A stretch of 64,000 nt of DNA. Source: Streptomyces sp. NBC_00306 (GTDB lineage Bacteria; Actinomycetota; Actinomycetes; Streptomycetales; Streptomycetaceae). The stretch spans positions 1,488,001 through 1,552,000 of the forward strand of contig NZ_CP108032.1 of the NCBI RefSeq assembly GCF_036169555.1, read 5' to 3'. Of this stretch, positions 1-10,200 are shown piece by piece (position 1 is the stretch's first letter; every line of letters starts with the position of its first letter). The notes beneath the pieces are model-generated. The model searched no databases and had not been told where the DNA came from. It was given only the letters and a program-made list of their open reading frames with translations. The translations under genes were made by a program, and so were the position numbers.

Positions 1-72
1 CAGTGGTGCGGAACAGCGGGGTCGTGCCGCGCAGGTCAAGAAATCGTGCGGGAACGGGGGCGGCAACGCGAA

Positions 73-123
73 GACGCCGCCGCCGAGTTCCCGAATGCGA
101 TCGGGGAACTCGGCGGCGGCGTC
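73..123. terminator. Long perfect inverted repeat downstream of trmI
   Basis: A 20-bp perfect stem (73-92 with 104-123) encloses an 11-nt loop. There is no T-run, as is common for Streptomyces terminators. It lies beyond the 3' end of the leftward trmI gene. The rest of positions 1-175 shows no convincing gene. Confidence 0.6.
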
Positions 124-140
124 CTGACGTTGTACGGGAA

Positions 141-161
141 CCGGCACTCCGCAAGTGCCGG
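141..161 (-). terminator. Small hairpin just 3' of trmI
   Basis: An 8-bp perfect stem (141-148 with 154-161) and 5-nt loop sit about 15 nt after the trmI stop. It probably acts with the longer repeat at 73-123 to end the transcript. Confidence 0.5.
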
Positions 162-175
162 CCCGGCCGCGAGCG

Positions 176-1063
176 TCAGCCCTTGTTGGGGCCCTCGTAG
201 TCCTCGCCGTACGCGCCCTTGGCGGGCCGGCGGCGGCGCATCGGGGGTTCGACACCGTCGGCCAGGCGGCGCGCGGTGACCAGGAAGCCGGTGTGGCCGA
301 TCATCCGGTGGTCCGGGCGGACGGCCAGACCCTCGACGTGCCAGTTGCGGATCATGGACTCCCACGGCTGCGGCTCGGCGAAGCACCCGATCTCGCGGAT
401 GGACTCCACCGTGCGCGCGAGCTGCGTGGTGGTCGCCACGTAGCAGCACAGGATGCCGCCCGGGACGAGCGCCTTGGAGACGGCCTCCAGGCACTCCCAG
501 GGGGCCAGCATGTCCAGGATGACGCGGTCGACGTCGGCGTCGGTCAGATTGTCCTGGAGGTCGCCCACGGTGAGCTGCCAGGCAGGGTGCGGACCGCCGA
601 AGTAGCGCTCCACGTTCTGCTGGGCGATCTCGGCGAAGTCCTCGCGGCGCTCGTAGGAGTGCAGCATCCCGTGGTCGCCGATGGCGCGCAGCAGGAAGGC
701 GCTGAGCGAGCCGGAGCCCACCCCGGCCTCGACGACGCGCGCGCCGGCGAAGATGTCGGCGAAGGCCAGGATCTGCCCCGCGTCCTTGGGGTAGACCACG
801 GCGGCGCCGCGGGGCATGGACAGGACGTAGTCGGGGAGCAGGGGGCGCAGCGCGAGGTAGGCGACGTTTCCCGTGGTACGGACAACACTGCCCTCAGGAG
901 CACCGATCAGCTCGTCGTGCGGGAAGGACCCCTTGTGGGTGTGGAAGTTCTTCCCGGCCTCGAGCGTGAACGTGTAGTGGCGTCCCTTGGGATCGGTGAG
1001 CTGGACCTGGTCCCCGACCTTGAAGGGCCCGCGTCGGCGGGCGGCACCGGTCGGTTCGGACAT
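176..1063 (-). CDS. trmI: tRNA (adenine-N1)-methyltransferase TrmI (m1A58)
   Basis: The 295-aa protein uses SAM to methylate N1 of A58 in the T-loop of tRNAs. Residues 1-80 form the small N-terminal beta domain of this family. The SAM-binding glycine loop VEAGVGSGS is at 111-119. An acidic motif (VDRVILDMLAPWE) follows in the Rossmann fold. The length equals that of actinobacterial TrmI. In actinobacteria this gene lies beside the proteasomal ATPase gene (Rv2118c near mpa); that neighbour would be just left of this window. A divergent RecB-like nuclease and a site-2 protease lie to the right, as in other actinobacteria. Confidence 0.95.
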   Translation of the reverse strand: MSEPTGAARRRGPFKVGDQVQLTDPKGRHYTFTLEAGKNFHTHKGSFPHDELIGAPEGSVVRTTGNVAYLALRPLLPDYVLSMPRGAAVVYPKDAGQILAFADIFAGARVVEAGVGSGSLSAFLLRAIGDHGMLHSYERREDFAEIAQQNVERYFGGPHPAWQLTVGDLQDNLTDADVDRVILDMLAPWECLEAVSKALVPGGILCCYVATTTQLARTVESIREIGCFAEPQPWESMIRNWHVEGLAVRPDHRMIGHTGFLVTARRLADGVEPPMRRRRPAKGAYGEDYEGPNKG

Positions 1064-1194
1064 GTGACCAGCCTACCGGCACCGACAGGGCCCGGGGACC
1101 ACGCCGGGGGCGTGCTGCCTGCCCCGGCCGGAAGATCGACAGGACCCCCGGGGAGTGGCTGGAACCCGTCGCCCCGCCGCGCGCGGGCCGGCCG

Positions 1195-2442
1195 TCAGCC
1201 CTGGGGGCGGGCCATCGCGGCGACGAAGGCGCGCTCGACGTCCGCCGTGGACAGGACGCCGTAGATCTCGCCGCTCTTCTCCACCACCAGGTACTCGGTG
1301 GCAGGGGTCGCGCGCAGGCGGTCCAGGAGTGCCTCGCCGGCCAGTTCGGCGGGGATCCGCATGCCCTCCGTGAGGTCCTGGGCCAGTCCGCTGACCGCGA
1401 CCCAGGGCCGGCGGTGCTCGGGGACGCCCACGATCGCGGCCTCCCGCACCAGGCCGGTCGGATCGCCCTGGCCGTCGACGACGACGAGGGCGCGGGCACC
1501 GGCCTCGTTGGCCCGGCGCAGCGCCTCGGAGAGCGGCGTGGTGGACTCCACCGGCACGGCCCGCCTGGTCAGGGTGCGCGCCTGAAGCTCCGGCAGGTGC
1601 TCCCGCAGCCGGGCCATGCGAAGGCTGTTGCCGGCTCCGGTCCAGATGATCGCCGCGAGGATCGCCGCGAGCAGCGCGTCGGTGACGGTCTCCATGCCGC
1701 CGATGTCCTCGGTGGCATTGCCGAGGGCGCCGGTGTGGGTCAGCAGCGGGAGGCCGATGAGGACGGCGACGGCGAGCGCCCGGCCGACCCAGGCGGCCGC
1801 GATGGTGCCGCTCATCGGCTTGCCGGTGATCTTCCAGACGACGGCCCGCAGCATCCGGCCGCCGTCCAGCGGCAGTCCGGGCAGCAGATTGAAGGCGGCG
1901 ACGATCAGGTTGGAGATCATCAGCCCGGCGAGCAGGACGCCGGGGACCGTGCCGGGGTCGACGGCGAACATGCCCAGATAGAAGACGGCCGCCAGGATCA
2001 GGGAGAGCAGCGGTCCGACGAAGGCGAGGATGAACTCCCTGCCCGGTGTCTCCGATTCCTTCTCGATCTCCGACACCCCGCCGAAGAACTGGAGCTGGAT
2101 CCGGCGGACCGGCAGCTTGAAGCGCAGCGCCGCGACGGTGTGCGCCAGTTCGTGCACGAGCACGGAGGCGTAGAAGGCGACCGCGAAGAAGAGCGAGACC
2201 AGATAGCGGGCGCCGCCGAGCTCGGGGAGCACACGGTCGAGCTGGCCGCCGAACACCCAGGTGATGAGGGCGGCCACGATGAACCAGCTGGGGGCGACGT
2301 AGACCGGCACACCGAAGGGACGGCCCATCAGGATTCCGCCGCCGGGGCCGTCGGAGCGCTTCCGCTTGCCGCCACCGGGTCCGGCTCCCCCGCCGTCCGT
2401 CCGGGCGCGGCCGCGCTCGTCGCCCGTGTCGTCCTCGTTCAC
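1195..2442 (-). CDS. M50 family site-2 zinc metalloprotease with CBS domains
   Basis: The 415-aa integral membrane protease starts with GTG and has GAAGGGA upstream as a possible ribosome binding site. A charged, Gly-rich cytoplasmic tail (1-37) precedes about six membrane segments. The zinc site is HELAH at 97-101, and the third ligand motif is LDGGR at 192-196, in the family-typical spacing. Residues about 285-415 form a pair of CBS domains that probably sense nucleotides. Members cleave transmembrane substrates such as anti-sigma factors; the substrate here is unknown. It is codirectional with trmI and separated by about 130 nt, so co-transcription is plausible. Confidence 0.9.
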   Translation of the reverse strand: MNEDDTGDERGRARTDGGGAGPGGGKRKRSDGPGGGILMGRPFGVPVYVAPSWFIVAALITWVFGGQLDRVLPELGGARYLVSLFFAVAFYASVLVHELAHTVAALRFKLPVRRIQLQFFGGVSEIEKESETPGREFILAFVGPLLSLILAAVFYLGMFAVDPGTVPGVLLAGLMISNLIVAAFNLLPGLPLDGGRMLRAVVWKITGKPMSGTIAAAWVGRALAVAVLIGLPLLTHTGALGNATEDIGGMETVTDALLAAILAAIIWTGAGNSLRMARLREHLPELQARTLTRRAVPVESTTPLSEALRRANEAGARALVVVDGQGDPTGLVREAAIVGVPEHRRPWVAVSGLAQDLTEGMRIPAELAGEALLDRLRATPATEYLVVEKSGEIYGVLSTADVERAFVAAMARPQG

Positions 2443-2557
2443 GTGTTCCCTTCGTCGCGGGATTGCCGATGCATCGTTCGTTCGATCATGCAGTGCTCAG
2501 GGTCTGAGGTCGATGGTATTGCGCTCGCTGTCAGTGGCGGGTCGTAGGGTCTGCGTC

Positions 2558-3442
2558 ATGAGTACGAGTCAGGAGCCGATGCCGGCCCGGCAGCCCACGT
2601 CACTGTCGCCCTCGCGGGCGAGCGACTTCATGCAGTGTCCCCTGCTGTACCGGTTCCGGGTGATCGACAGGCTGCCGGAGAAGCCGAGTGAGGCGGCCAC
2701 GCGGGGCACCCTCGTCCACGCGGTCCTGGAGCGACTCTTCGACGCACCCGCCGCGGAGCGCACCGCTCCGCGCGCGAAGGCCCTGATCCCGGGCCAGTGG
2801 GACCGGCTGCTGGAGAACCGGCCGGAGCTCAGCGAGCTGTTCGACGCGGACGAGGGCGGCGAGCAGCTGTCGCGCTGGCTGGGCGAGGCCGAGTCGCTGG
2901 TGGAGCGGTGGTTCTCGCTGGAGGACCCGACGCGGCTGGAGCCCGCCGAGCGGGAGATGTTCGTCGAGACCGAGCTGGAGTCGGGGCTGCGGCTGCGCGG
3001 TGTCATCGACCGCGTGGACGTCGCGCCCACCGGCGAGGTGCGGATCGTGGACTACAAGACGGGCAAGGCCCCGCGCCCGGAGTACAGCGAGGGCGCGCTG
3101 TTCCAGATGAAGTTCTACGCCCTGGTGATCTGGCGGCTGAAGCAGGTCGTCCCCCGCCGGCTCCAGCTGGTGTATCTCGGCAGCGGCGACGTCCTCACCT
3201 ATGACCCGGTTCCGGCGGACCTGGAGCGTATGGAGCGCAAGCTGCTGGCTCTGTGGGAGGCGATCAGGCTCGCGACGGAGACGGGCGACTGGCGGCCGCG
3301 GCCGACGAAGCTGTGCGGCTGGTGCGACCACCAGGCGGTCTGTCCGGAATTCGGCGGCACTCCCCCGGTATATCCGCTGAGCATTTCCCCGGCCGAATCG
3401 CCGGAGGATGGTCAGGGCAGAATGGGCCCGGACCGAATGTAG
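2558..3442 (+). CDS. RecB/Cas4-like Fe-S exonuclease (PD-(D/E)XK)
   Basis: A 294-aa protein. The ATG at 2558 is chosen over an in-frame start about 190 nt upstream because family homology begins at the SLSPSRASDFMQCP segment. The nuclease core shows D165 and K167 in VDYKTG, followed by the QMKFYAL helix. One cysteine at 27 and a cluster at 253, 256 and 262 (CGWCDHQAVC) match the four-Cys 4Fe-4S staple of AddB and Cas4. No helicase or CRISPR gene is nearby. In actinobacteria this stand-alone nuclease is conserved beside trmI (Rv2119). Its DNA repair role is inferred from fold only. The next gene begins 10 nt after the stop. Confidence 0.9.
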   Translation: MSTSQEPMPARQPTSLSPSRASDFMQCPLLYRFRVIDRLPEKPSEAATRGTLVHAVLERLFDAPAAERTAPRAKALIPGQWDRLLENRPELSELFDADEGGEQLSRWLGEAESLVERWFSLEDPTRLEPAEREMFVETELESGLRLRGVIDRVDVAPTGEVRIVDYKTGKAPRPEYSEGALFQMKFYALVIWRLKQVVPRRLQLVYLGSGDVLTYDPVPADLERMERKLLALWEAIRLATETGDWRPRPTKLCGWCDHQAVCPEFGGTPPVYPLSISPAESPEDGQGRMGPDRM

Positions 3443-3452
3443 AGGAGTTCCC

Positions 3453-4124
3453 GTGGCTATCCGCGTCCTGCTGGTCGACGACCAGCCGCTGCTGCGTACC
3501 GGTTTCCGGATGATCCTGGAGGCCGAGCAGGACATCGCGGTCGTCGGCGAGGCCGGGGACGGTCTTCAGGCGCTCGACCAGGTGCGGGCGCTTCAGCCCG
3601 ACGTCGTCCTGATGGACATCCGGATGCCCCGGATGGACGGGGTCGAGGCGACCCGGCAGATCACCGGTCCGGGCCGGGACGGCCCGGCCAAGGTGCTGGT
3701 GCTGACCACCTTCGATCTCGACGAGTACGTGGTGGAGGCGCTGCGGGCCGGCGCCAGCGGCTTCCTGCTGAAGGACGCTCCCGCCAATGAGCTGGTGCAG
3801 GCGATCCGGGTGGTGGCGGCGGGCGAGGCGATGCTGGCCCCGAGCATCACCCGCAGGCTCCTCGACAAGTACGCGGACCATCTCCCCTCCGGCGAGGAGG
3901 CGGTGCCGGACACCCTGCACACGCTGACCGAGCGTGAGGTGGAGGTCCTCAAGCTGGTCGCGCGGGGCCTGTCCAACGCGGAGATCGCGGCGGACCTGTT
4001 CGTGAGTGAGACCACCGTCAAGACGCATGTGGGCCATGTGCTCACCAAGCTGAGCCTGCGCGACCGAGTGCAGGCCGCGGTCTATGCGTACGAGAGCGGC
4101 CTGGTGCGCCCCGGGGCGCAGTAG
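3453..4124 (+). CDS. Orphan NarL/LuxR-family response regulator
   Basis: A 223-aa two-domain regulator starting with GTG at 3453 after an AGAGGAG site. The receiver domain has the acidic pair DD at 9-10, phosphoacceptor D55 in LMDIRMP, and the conserved K107. A LuxR-type helix-turn-helix occupies about 158-215 (LTEREVEVLKLVARGLSNAEIA). The gene starts 10 nt after the RecB-like nuclease and is probably co-transcribed with it. No histidine kinase is present in the window, so its partner and targets are unknown. Confidence 0.93.
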   Translation: MAIRVLLVDDQPLLRTGFRMILEAEQDIAVVGEAGDGLQALDQVRALQPDVVLMDIRMPRMDGVEATRQITGPGRDGPAKVLVLTTFDLDEYVVEALRAGASGFLLKDAPANELVQAIRVVAAGEAMLAPSITRRLLDKYADHLPSGEEAVPDTLHTLTEREVEVLKLVARGLSNAEIAADLFVSETTVKTHVGHVLTKLSLRDRVQAAVYAYESGLVRPGAQ

Positions 4125-4177
4125 TCGCTCCCCCACCGCGGTCGAGGCGCGCGATCGACCGGGCGGAGCGGGACATG

Positions 4178-4211
4178 CGAAAGGCGGCGGGCAGATGCCC
4201 GCCGCCTTTCG
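4178..4211. terminator. Bidirectional terminator between convergent genes
   Basis: A 15-bp perfect stem (4178-4192 with 4197-4211) with a 4-nt loop, flanked by A- and T-containing ends. It separates the rightward response regulator from the leftward binding-protein gene. Confidence 0.9.
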
Positions 4212-4233
4212 TTTCCACCGGATACCGCGGGGG

Positions 4234-5835
4234 TCAGGAGCCGCTGCCCCGGCCGAGCTCCCACAGCTGCATGTCGGAGCTGGCGTTGAGCAGGCTCTCC
4301 ACACCGGTCACGCCGGTGCGGGCGGCGACGTACTGCTTGCCCTGCCACAGCGGCAGGACGGGCACGTCGTCGGCGACGATGTCCTGGATCTTGTTGAACG
4401 CGGTGGAGGCGGCGGTGCGGTCGGCCTCGCGGCGCGACTGCGGGATGAGGCCGCGGGCCACGGTGCTCACGTACGGGCTGTTGAGGAAGTTGCCCTTGTC
4501 GAGGAACGGCGCGATGTAGTTGTCCGGGTCCGGGAAGTCGGGGAACCAGCCGAGGCCGTAGACGGGGTAGTCACCGCGCTTCTGGGCGGGGCGGAACTTG
4601 CTCCACTCCGTGCCCTCGATGCTGACCGAGAACAGCTTGCTGCCGTTCAGCTGGTCACGCAGGACCTCGAACTCCTTGGCGGTGCCCGCACCGTAGTGGT
4701 CGGTCGTGTAGTGGAGCTTCAGCTTCACCGGCGTCTTGATGCCGGCCTCGTCCAGGATCTCGGCGGCGTTCGCACGGCTCGGCTCGCCGTACTTGTTGTA
4801 GAACGAGTTGGTGTGCGCGCCGATGCTCTTCGGGATGAGCGAGTAGAGCGGCTCGGCGGTGGCGCCGTAGACCTGGCCGGCGATCTGGCCGCGGTCGACG
4901 ACGGCGGCCATGGCCTGGCGGACCGCCTTGTCCTTCACCGACGGGTCGTTGGTGTTGAAGGCGAGGTAGCGGATGGAGAGCCCGGGCATCTCGGTGAGCT
5001 CGATGCCCTCCTTCGGGCTGTCCGTCATCTCCTTGATCTGGTCCGGGGCCATCTCGCGGGTCATGACGTCGATGTCGCCGGCTTCCAGAGCCTTGCCCAT
5101 CGCGTCGGCGTCCGGGAACAACCGCAGCTCGACCTTGTCGTTGTGGAGCTTGATGTCGCCCTTGTACGAGTCGTTCTTGCTGAAGACGACCTTGGTGATC
5201 TTGTCACCCTCGGTCTCGGTCTTCATCGTGTACGGCCCGGAACCGTCGACCTGGAAGCCCTCGCGGAGCTTCTTGGCCTCGTAGTTCTTCTTGCTGATGA
5301 TCGCCGCGGCCGGCGTCGAGAGCTTGAAGGGGAAGGTCGCGTCCGGCGTCGCGAGGTGGAAGACGACCTCGTCGTCACCGTTGGTCTCGATGGTGTCGAT
5401 GTTGTTCAGCAGGGCCGCGGTGCCGTTGTCGGTGTCGATGTCGAGCACGCGCTGGATGGAGAACTTCACATCCTCGGCCGTGACGTCGGTGCCGTCGGCG
5501 AACTTGAGGCCGTCGCGCAGCTTGCAGCGGTAGCTCTCGCTCGCGTTGTCGGTGAAGGAACACGACTGGGCGGCGTCCGGCACGGGCTCGCCGCCGCCGC
5601 GCGGGGCGTGCATCAGCGTCTGGACGGTCTGGCGCAGTACGTTCCAGGCGCCGGTGTCGTAGGCGTAGGCCGGGTCGAGCGGGGCAGGAGCGTCCTCGGT
5701 GGCGATGAACTGGTCCGTGGTGCCGACGACGATGGCGTCGCCGCCACCGGAGCCGCCCTCCGTGCTGCCGCAGGCGACGAGCACGGGCGCGAGCATGCCG
5801 GCCAAGGCCGGCAGCACCAAAGTCTTGCGGTTCAT
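4234..5835 (-). CDS. Family 5 extracellular solute-binding lipoprotein (oligopeptide/dipeptide type)
   Basis: The 533-aa lipoprotein has a signal peptide ending in the lipobox LVAC, with lipidated Cys22. The mature region carries the SBP_bac_5 pattern: SCSFTDNASESYRCKLRDGLKFADG early, a VTAEDVKFSIQRV helix, then QAMAAVVDR and a C-terminal WFPDFPDPDNY segment as in peptide-binding DppA/OppA proteins. It should deliver peptides or nickel-like ligands to an ABC importer. No permease or ATPase gene adjoins it, so it is either an orphan subunit or serves a transporter encoded elsewhere. The specificity cannot be read from sequence. Confidence 0.92.
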   Translation of the reverse strand: MNRKTLVLPALAGMLAPVLVACGSTEGGSGGGDAIVVGTTDQFIATEDAPAPLDPAYAYDTGAWNVLRQTVQTLMHAPRGGGEPVPDAAQSCSFTDNASESYRCKLRDGLKFADGTDVTAEDVKFSIQRVLDIDTDNGTAALLNNIDTIETNGDDEVVFHLATPDATFPFKLSTPAAAIISKKNYEAKKLREGFQVDGSGPYTMKTETEGDKITKVVFSKNDSYKGDIKLHNDKVELRLFPDADAMGKALEAGDIDVMTREMAPDQIKEMTDSPKEGIELTEMPGLSIRYLAFNTNDPSVKDKAVRQAMAAVVDRGQIAGQVYGATAEPLYSLIPKSIGAHTNSFYNKYGEPSRANAAEILDEAGIKTPVKLKLHYTTDHYGAGTAKEFEVLRDQLNGSKLFSVSIEGTEWSKFRPAQKRGDYPVYGLGWFPDFPDPDNYIAPFLDKGNFLNSPYVSTVARGLIPQSRREADRTAASTAFNKIQDIVADDVPVLPLWQGKQYVAARTGVTGVESLLNASSDMQLWELGRGSGS

Positions 5836-6363
5836 CCTGGACGTTCTCCCTCATCCGGCACTGGGATACAGCGGTGTGTACGGGAGACTCCGCCGCGGCC
5901 GCCCGGTCGGGGCGGTTTCGAACGGTCCGGGAAACAGGACGATCGGTCCTGTGTTCGCGGCGGTTGTGCGACCGCCGGGGCGCATCGGGGTTGCGGCGAA
6001 GTACTCGCGAAGAGATTAGTCGGCAACGCCACGAAAGCTTGACCGGGCCCGAGTTGGGCCGTATTCACTGAGTGATCGGTTATGCCTGTGAGTGGATGGT
6101 CACGCCACGGAATGTTTCGTACACCACTCCACCAATGCGGACACAAGGGCACAGCCGGACCGGTGCCGGAGGGCTGCCAGAGGGTCCGGAAGTACCCGAT
6201 CCAGGACACGCACAGTGACGAACGTCACGCGGCAGAGTCCCTTGACCGCCCCGGGAAAAGACCGGGGGCGATGATCGAAAACCCCGCTCCACAGCCGCCC
6301 GGAGTTTCCTCTGCATTCAGCGGGAACTCCGGGACACTTCAAGAAACACGGACAGTACACGCA
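5836..6363. other. Gene-free interval with binding-protein promoter region
   Basis: This 528-bp stretch between two leftward genes shows no ORF with normal Streptomyces codon bias. It must contain the promoter of the solute-binding protein gene. A 6-bp hairpin lies at 5959-5976, and the terminator of the HAD gene lies at its right edge. I recognise no known riboswitch or operator in it. Confidence 0.6.
6298..6333 (-). terminator. Hairpin downstream of the HAD gene
   Basis: A 9-bp perfect stem (6298-6306 with 6325-6333) with an 18-nt loop lies about 30 nt past the HAD phosphatase stop codon. Confidence 0.55.
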
Positions 6364-7065
6364 TCAGTTCATCGTGGTGATGAGCGTGCGGAGAAAACCG
6401 AGGTCGACTTCTTCGAGAGAGCGGACGACGACCCTGCCCACGGCGGGCGGGATGGGCGCCACGGACGGCACGGCGACCACCCGGCAGCCGGCCGCCTCCG
6501 CGGAGGCCACACCGGTCGCGGTGTCCTCGATGACGGCGCATCTCGCGGGCTCCGCGCCGAGGCCGCGTGCGGCCAGGAGGTACGGATCGGGGTGCGGCTT
6601 GGTCCGCGGGACCTCGTCACCGGCGACGGAGAGCGCGAAGTTCTTCGGCCCGAGCGAGGCCAGCACGCGGTCGATGATCCGCCGGTGCGAGGCGGAGACC
6701 AGCGCGGTGGGCACCCCCTGTGCGGCCAGCTCGGCGAGCAGGCGCTCCGCGCCCGGCATGAGCGGCACACCGCGGCCGATACGCGCCTCGAAGCGGTCGT
6801 TCAGAAGCACGGTCAGCTCGGCCATGGTGATGTCGGCGCCCGTCGCCTCGATGAGGTATCCGGCGCTGCGCGTCATGGGGCCACCGACCACCACGTCCCG
6901 CCATGCCTCGTCGAGCTCGTGACCGAGATCCGCGAAGACCTCCACCTCCGCGTCCCACCAGAAACCTTCGGTGTCCACGAGGGTGCCGTCCATGTCGAGG
7001 AGAACGGCCTGAAGGGCAGACCCTTCCGCCGTACGGGTCAAGGACGCGGGGACCGTGCTGGTCAT
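6364..7065 (-). CDS. HAD superfamily hydrolase (phosphoglycolate phosphatase / beta-phosphoglucomutase type)
   Basis: A 233-aa protein. The ATG at 7065 is chosen because a GGAGGTG ribosome binding site lies 7 nt upstream; a longer reading adds 12 residues without support. Motif I is LLDMDGTLVDTEG with both catalytic aspartates. Next come a helical cap domain, motif II (TALVSAS), and motif III/IV (RTKPHPDPYL, VIEDTATGV). The cap places it among subfamily I enzymes acting on small phosphorylated metabolites. It lies directly downstream of metH on the same strand but about 160 nt away. The substrate is unknown. Confidence 0.9.
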   Translation of the reverse strand: MTSTVPASLTRTAEGSALQAVLLDMDGTLVDTEGFWWDAEVEVFADLGHELDEAWRDVVVGGPMTRSAGYLIEATGADITMAELTVLLNDRFEARIGRGVPLMPGAERLLAELAAQGVPTALVSASHRRIIDRVLASLGPKNFALSVAGDEVPRTKPHPDPYLLAARGLGAEPARCAVIEDTATGVASAEAAGCRVVAVPSVAPIPPAVGRVVVRSLEEVDLGFLRTLITTMN

Positions 7066-7143
7066 CGGCACACCTCCGTGAGGGACGAGAAGGCCGGCCA
7101 CCTTTCCCTGCGGCTATTCCCGCGGGGAGAGACGACCGGCCTG

Positions 7144-7160
7144 CACTGGACCGACCAGTG
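7144..7160. repeat. Short inverted repeat between metH and the HAD gene
   Basis: CACTGG at 7144-7149 is mirrored by CCAGTG at 7155-7160 around ACCGA. It may be an operator of the HAD gene or a weak terminator of metH. Nothing in the sequence decides which. Confidence 0.35.
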
Positions 7161-7224
7161 TACGACTCGTCCGGCGAACATGCGCGGAGGGACGTCCAAC
7201 GCGCGGTGACGCGCTGTGCGCCGT

Positions 7225-10200
7225 CTATCGCGCGTTGAAGTACTTCGCCTCCGGGTGGTGGATGACGATCGCGTCCGTGGACTGCTCCGGGTGGAGCTGG
7301 AACTCCTCGGAGAGCTCGACGCCGATCCGCTCGGGCTCCAGCAGCTGGGCGATCTTCGCCCGGTCCTCCAGGTCCGGGCACGCCCCGTAACCGAGCGAGA
7401 ACCTCGCGCCGCGGTACTTCAGCGCGAACATGTCCTCCACCTCGGCCGGGTCCTCGCCGCCGAAACCGAGCTCGGAGCGGACCCGGGCGTGCCAGTACTC
7501 CGCCAGCGCCTCCGCGAGCTGGACGGACAGTCCGTGCAGCTCCAGGTAGTCGCGGTAGGAGTCCGACCCGAAGAGCTCCGCCGTCGCCTCACCGATCTTC
7601 GATCCGACGGTGACGACCTGGAGCCCGACGACGTCCCGCTCGCCGGACTCCTCCGGACGGAAGAAGTCCGCGAGACACAGACGGCGGCCGCGGCGCTGGC
7701 GGGGGAAGGAGAAGCGGGTGCGTTCCGAGCCGTCCTCGTTCAGCAGGATCAGGTCGTCGCCCTTGGAGACGCAGGGGAAGTAGCCGTAGACCACGGCCGC
7801 CTCCAGCAGGTTGCGGGTGTGCAGCTGGTCCAGCCAGCCCCGCAGCCGCGGCCGGCCCTCGCTCTCCACCAGCTCCTGGTACGAGGGGCCGTCACCGGCC
7901 CGCGCCTCCTTCAGGCCCCACTGGCCCTTGAAGAGCGCGCCCTCGTCCAGCCAGGACGCGTACTCCTTCAGCTGGATACCCTTGATCACCCGGGTGCCCC
8001 AGAAGGGCGGTTCGGGGACCGGGTTGTCGACGGCGACGTCGGAGCGTACGGCCCCTTCCTCGGGGCGGTCCTCGACGACGGCGTTCGTGGTGGCCCGCAC
8101 ACGGCGCTGCTTGAGGTCGGGGAGCGTGGCGCCGGGAACTCCGCGCTTGACCGCGATGAGGGCGTCCATCAGCCGCAGGCCCTCGAAGGCGTCGCGGGCG
8201 TAGCGGACCTCGCCCTCGTAGATCTCGTGGAGGTCCTGTTCGACGTAGGCCCGGGTCAGGGCGGCACCACCGAGGATGACCGGGTAGTCGGCGGCCATCT
8301 TGCGCTGGTTGAGCTCCTCCAGGTTCTCCTTCATGATCACCGTGGACTTCACCAGCAGGCCGGACATGCCGATGACGTCGGCCCGGTGCTCCTCCGCCGC
8401 CTCCAGGATCGCCGAGACCGGCTGCTTGATACCGAGGTTGACGACGTTGTAGCCGTTGTTGGACAGGATGATGTCGACGAGGTTCTTGCCGATGTCGTGG
8501 ACGTCGCCGCGGACGGTGGCCAGCACGATGGTGCCCTTGCCGTCGTCGTCCGTCTTCTCCATGTGGGGTTCGAGGTAGGCGACGGCGTTCTTCATGACCT
8601 CCGCGGACTGGAGCACGAACGGCAGCTGCATCTGTCCGGAGCCGAAGAGTTCACCGACGACCTTCATGCCCTCCAGCAGCGTGTCGTTCACGATGTCCAG
8701 CGCGGGCCGGTCCTGGAGCGCCTCGTCGAGGTCCGCGTCCAGGCCGTTCTTCTCGCCGTCGATGATGCGCCGCTTGAGCCGTTCGTCCAGCGGCAGCGCG
8801 AGCAGTTCCTCGGTCTTGCCCGCCTTCATCGACTTGGTGTTGACGCCCTCGAAGAGGGCCATCAGCTTCTGCAGCGGGTCGTAGCCCTCGGCACGGCGGT
8901 CATGGATCAGGTCGAGGGCGGTCTGCACCTGCTCGTCGTCGAAGCGCGCGATGGGCAGGATCTTCGACGCGTGGACGATCGCCGAGTCCAGGCCCGCCTT
9001 GACGCACTCGTCGAGGAAGACGGAGTTCAGCAGGATGCGGGCGGCCGGGTTGAGGCCGAAGGAGATGTTGGACAGGCCCAGCGTGGTCTGCACGTCCGGG
9101 CGCCGGCGCTTGAGTTCGCGGATGGCCTCGATGGTGGCGATGCCGTCCTTGCGGGACTCCTCCTGACCGGTGCAGATGGTGAACGTCAGGGTGTCGATGA
9201 GGATGTCCGACTCGTGGATGCCCCAGTTCCCCGTGAGGTCCTCGATGAGCCGCTCGGCGATGGCGACCTTGTGCTCGACGGTGCGGGCCTGGCCCTCCTC
9301 GTCGATGGTGAGCGCGATGAGGGCGGCGCCGTGCTCCTGCGCCAGCGCGGTGACCTTCGCGAAGCGGGACTCCGGTCCGTCGCCGTCCTCGTAGTTGACG
9401 GAGTTGATGACCGCGCGGCCGCCGAGCTTCTCCAGTCCGGCCCGGATGACCGGGACTTCGGTGGAGTCGAGCACGATCGGCAGGGTGGAGGCGGTGGCGA
9501 AGCGCCCCGCCAGCTCCTCCATGTCGGCGACGCCGTCGCGGCCGACGTAGTCGACACACAGGTCCAGCATGTGTGCGCCCTCGCGGATCTGGTCCCGCGC
9601 CATCTCGACGCAGTCGTCCCAGCGGGCGTCCAGCATGGCCTCGCGGAACTTCTTCGATCCGTTGGCGTTCGTGCGCTCGCCGATCGCCATGTACGCGGTG
9701 TCCTGGCGGAACGGCACCGTCTGGTAGAGGGAGGCGGCGCCCGGCTCCGGGCGGGGGCTGCGGTCGGTCGGCGCGAGGTCACGCACGCGCTCGACGACCT
9801 GCCGCAGGTGCTCCGGCGTCGTACCGCAGCAGCCGCCGACGAGGGAGAGGCCGTACTCGCGCACGAACGTCTCCTGTGCGTCGGCGAGTTCGCCGGCCGA
9901 CAGCGGGTAGTGGGCGCCGTCCTTGCCCAGGACCGGCAGACCGGCGTTCGGCATGCAGGAGAGCGGGATACGGGAGTGGCGCGCGAGATAGCGCAGGTGC
10001 TCGCTCATCTCGGCCGGCCCGGTGGCGCAGTTCAGGCCGATCATGTCGATGCCGAGCGGCTCCAGCGCGGTGAGCGCGGCACCGATCTCCGAGCCGAGGA
10101 GCATGGTGCCGGTCGTCTCGACCGTGACGGAGCAGATGAGGGGGAGGTTCGTGCCCGTGGCGTCCAGGGCCCGGCGGGCGCCGATGACGGCGGCCTTCGT

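Noticed and set aside
3..200. A 65-aa Arg-rich frame at the left edge
   Set aside because: The product is an Arg repeat read through the 20-bp inverted repeat, with no plausible start or homology.
155..1264. A 369-aa plus-strand frame opposite trmI
   Set aside because: It is a shadow of trmI with low-complexity product.
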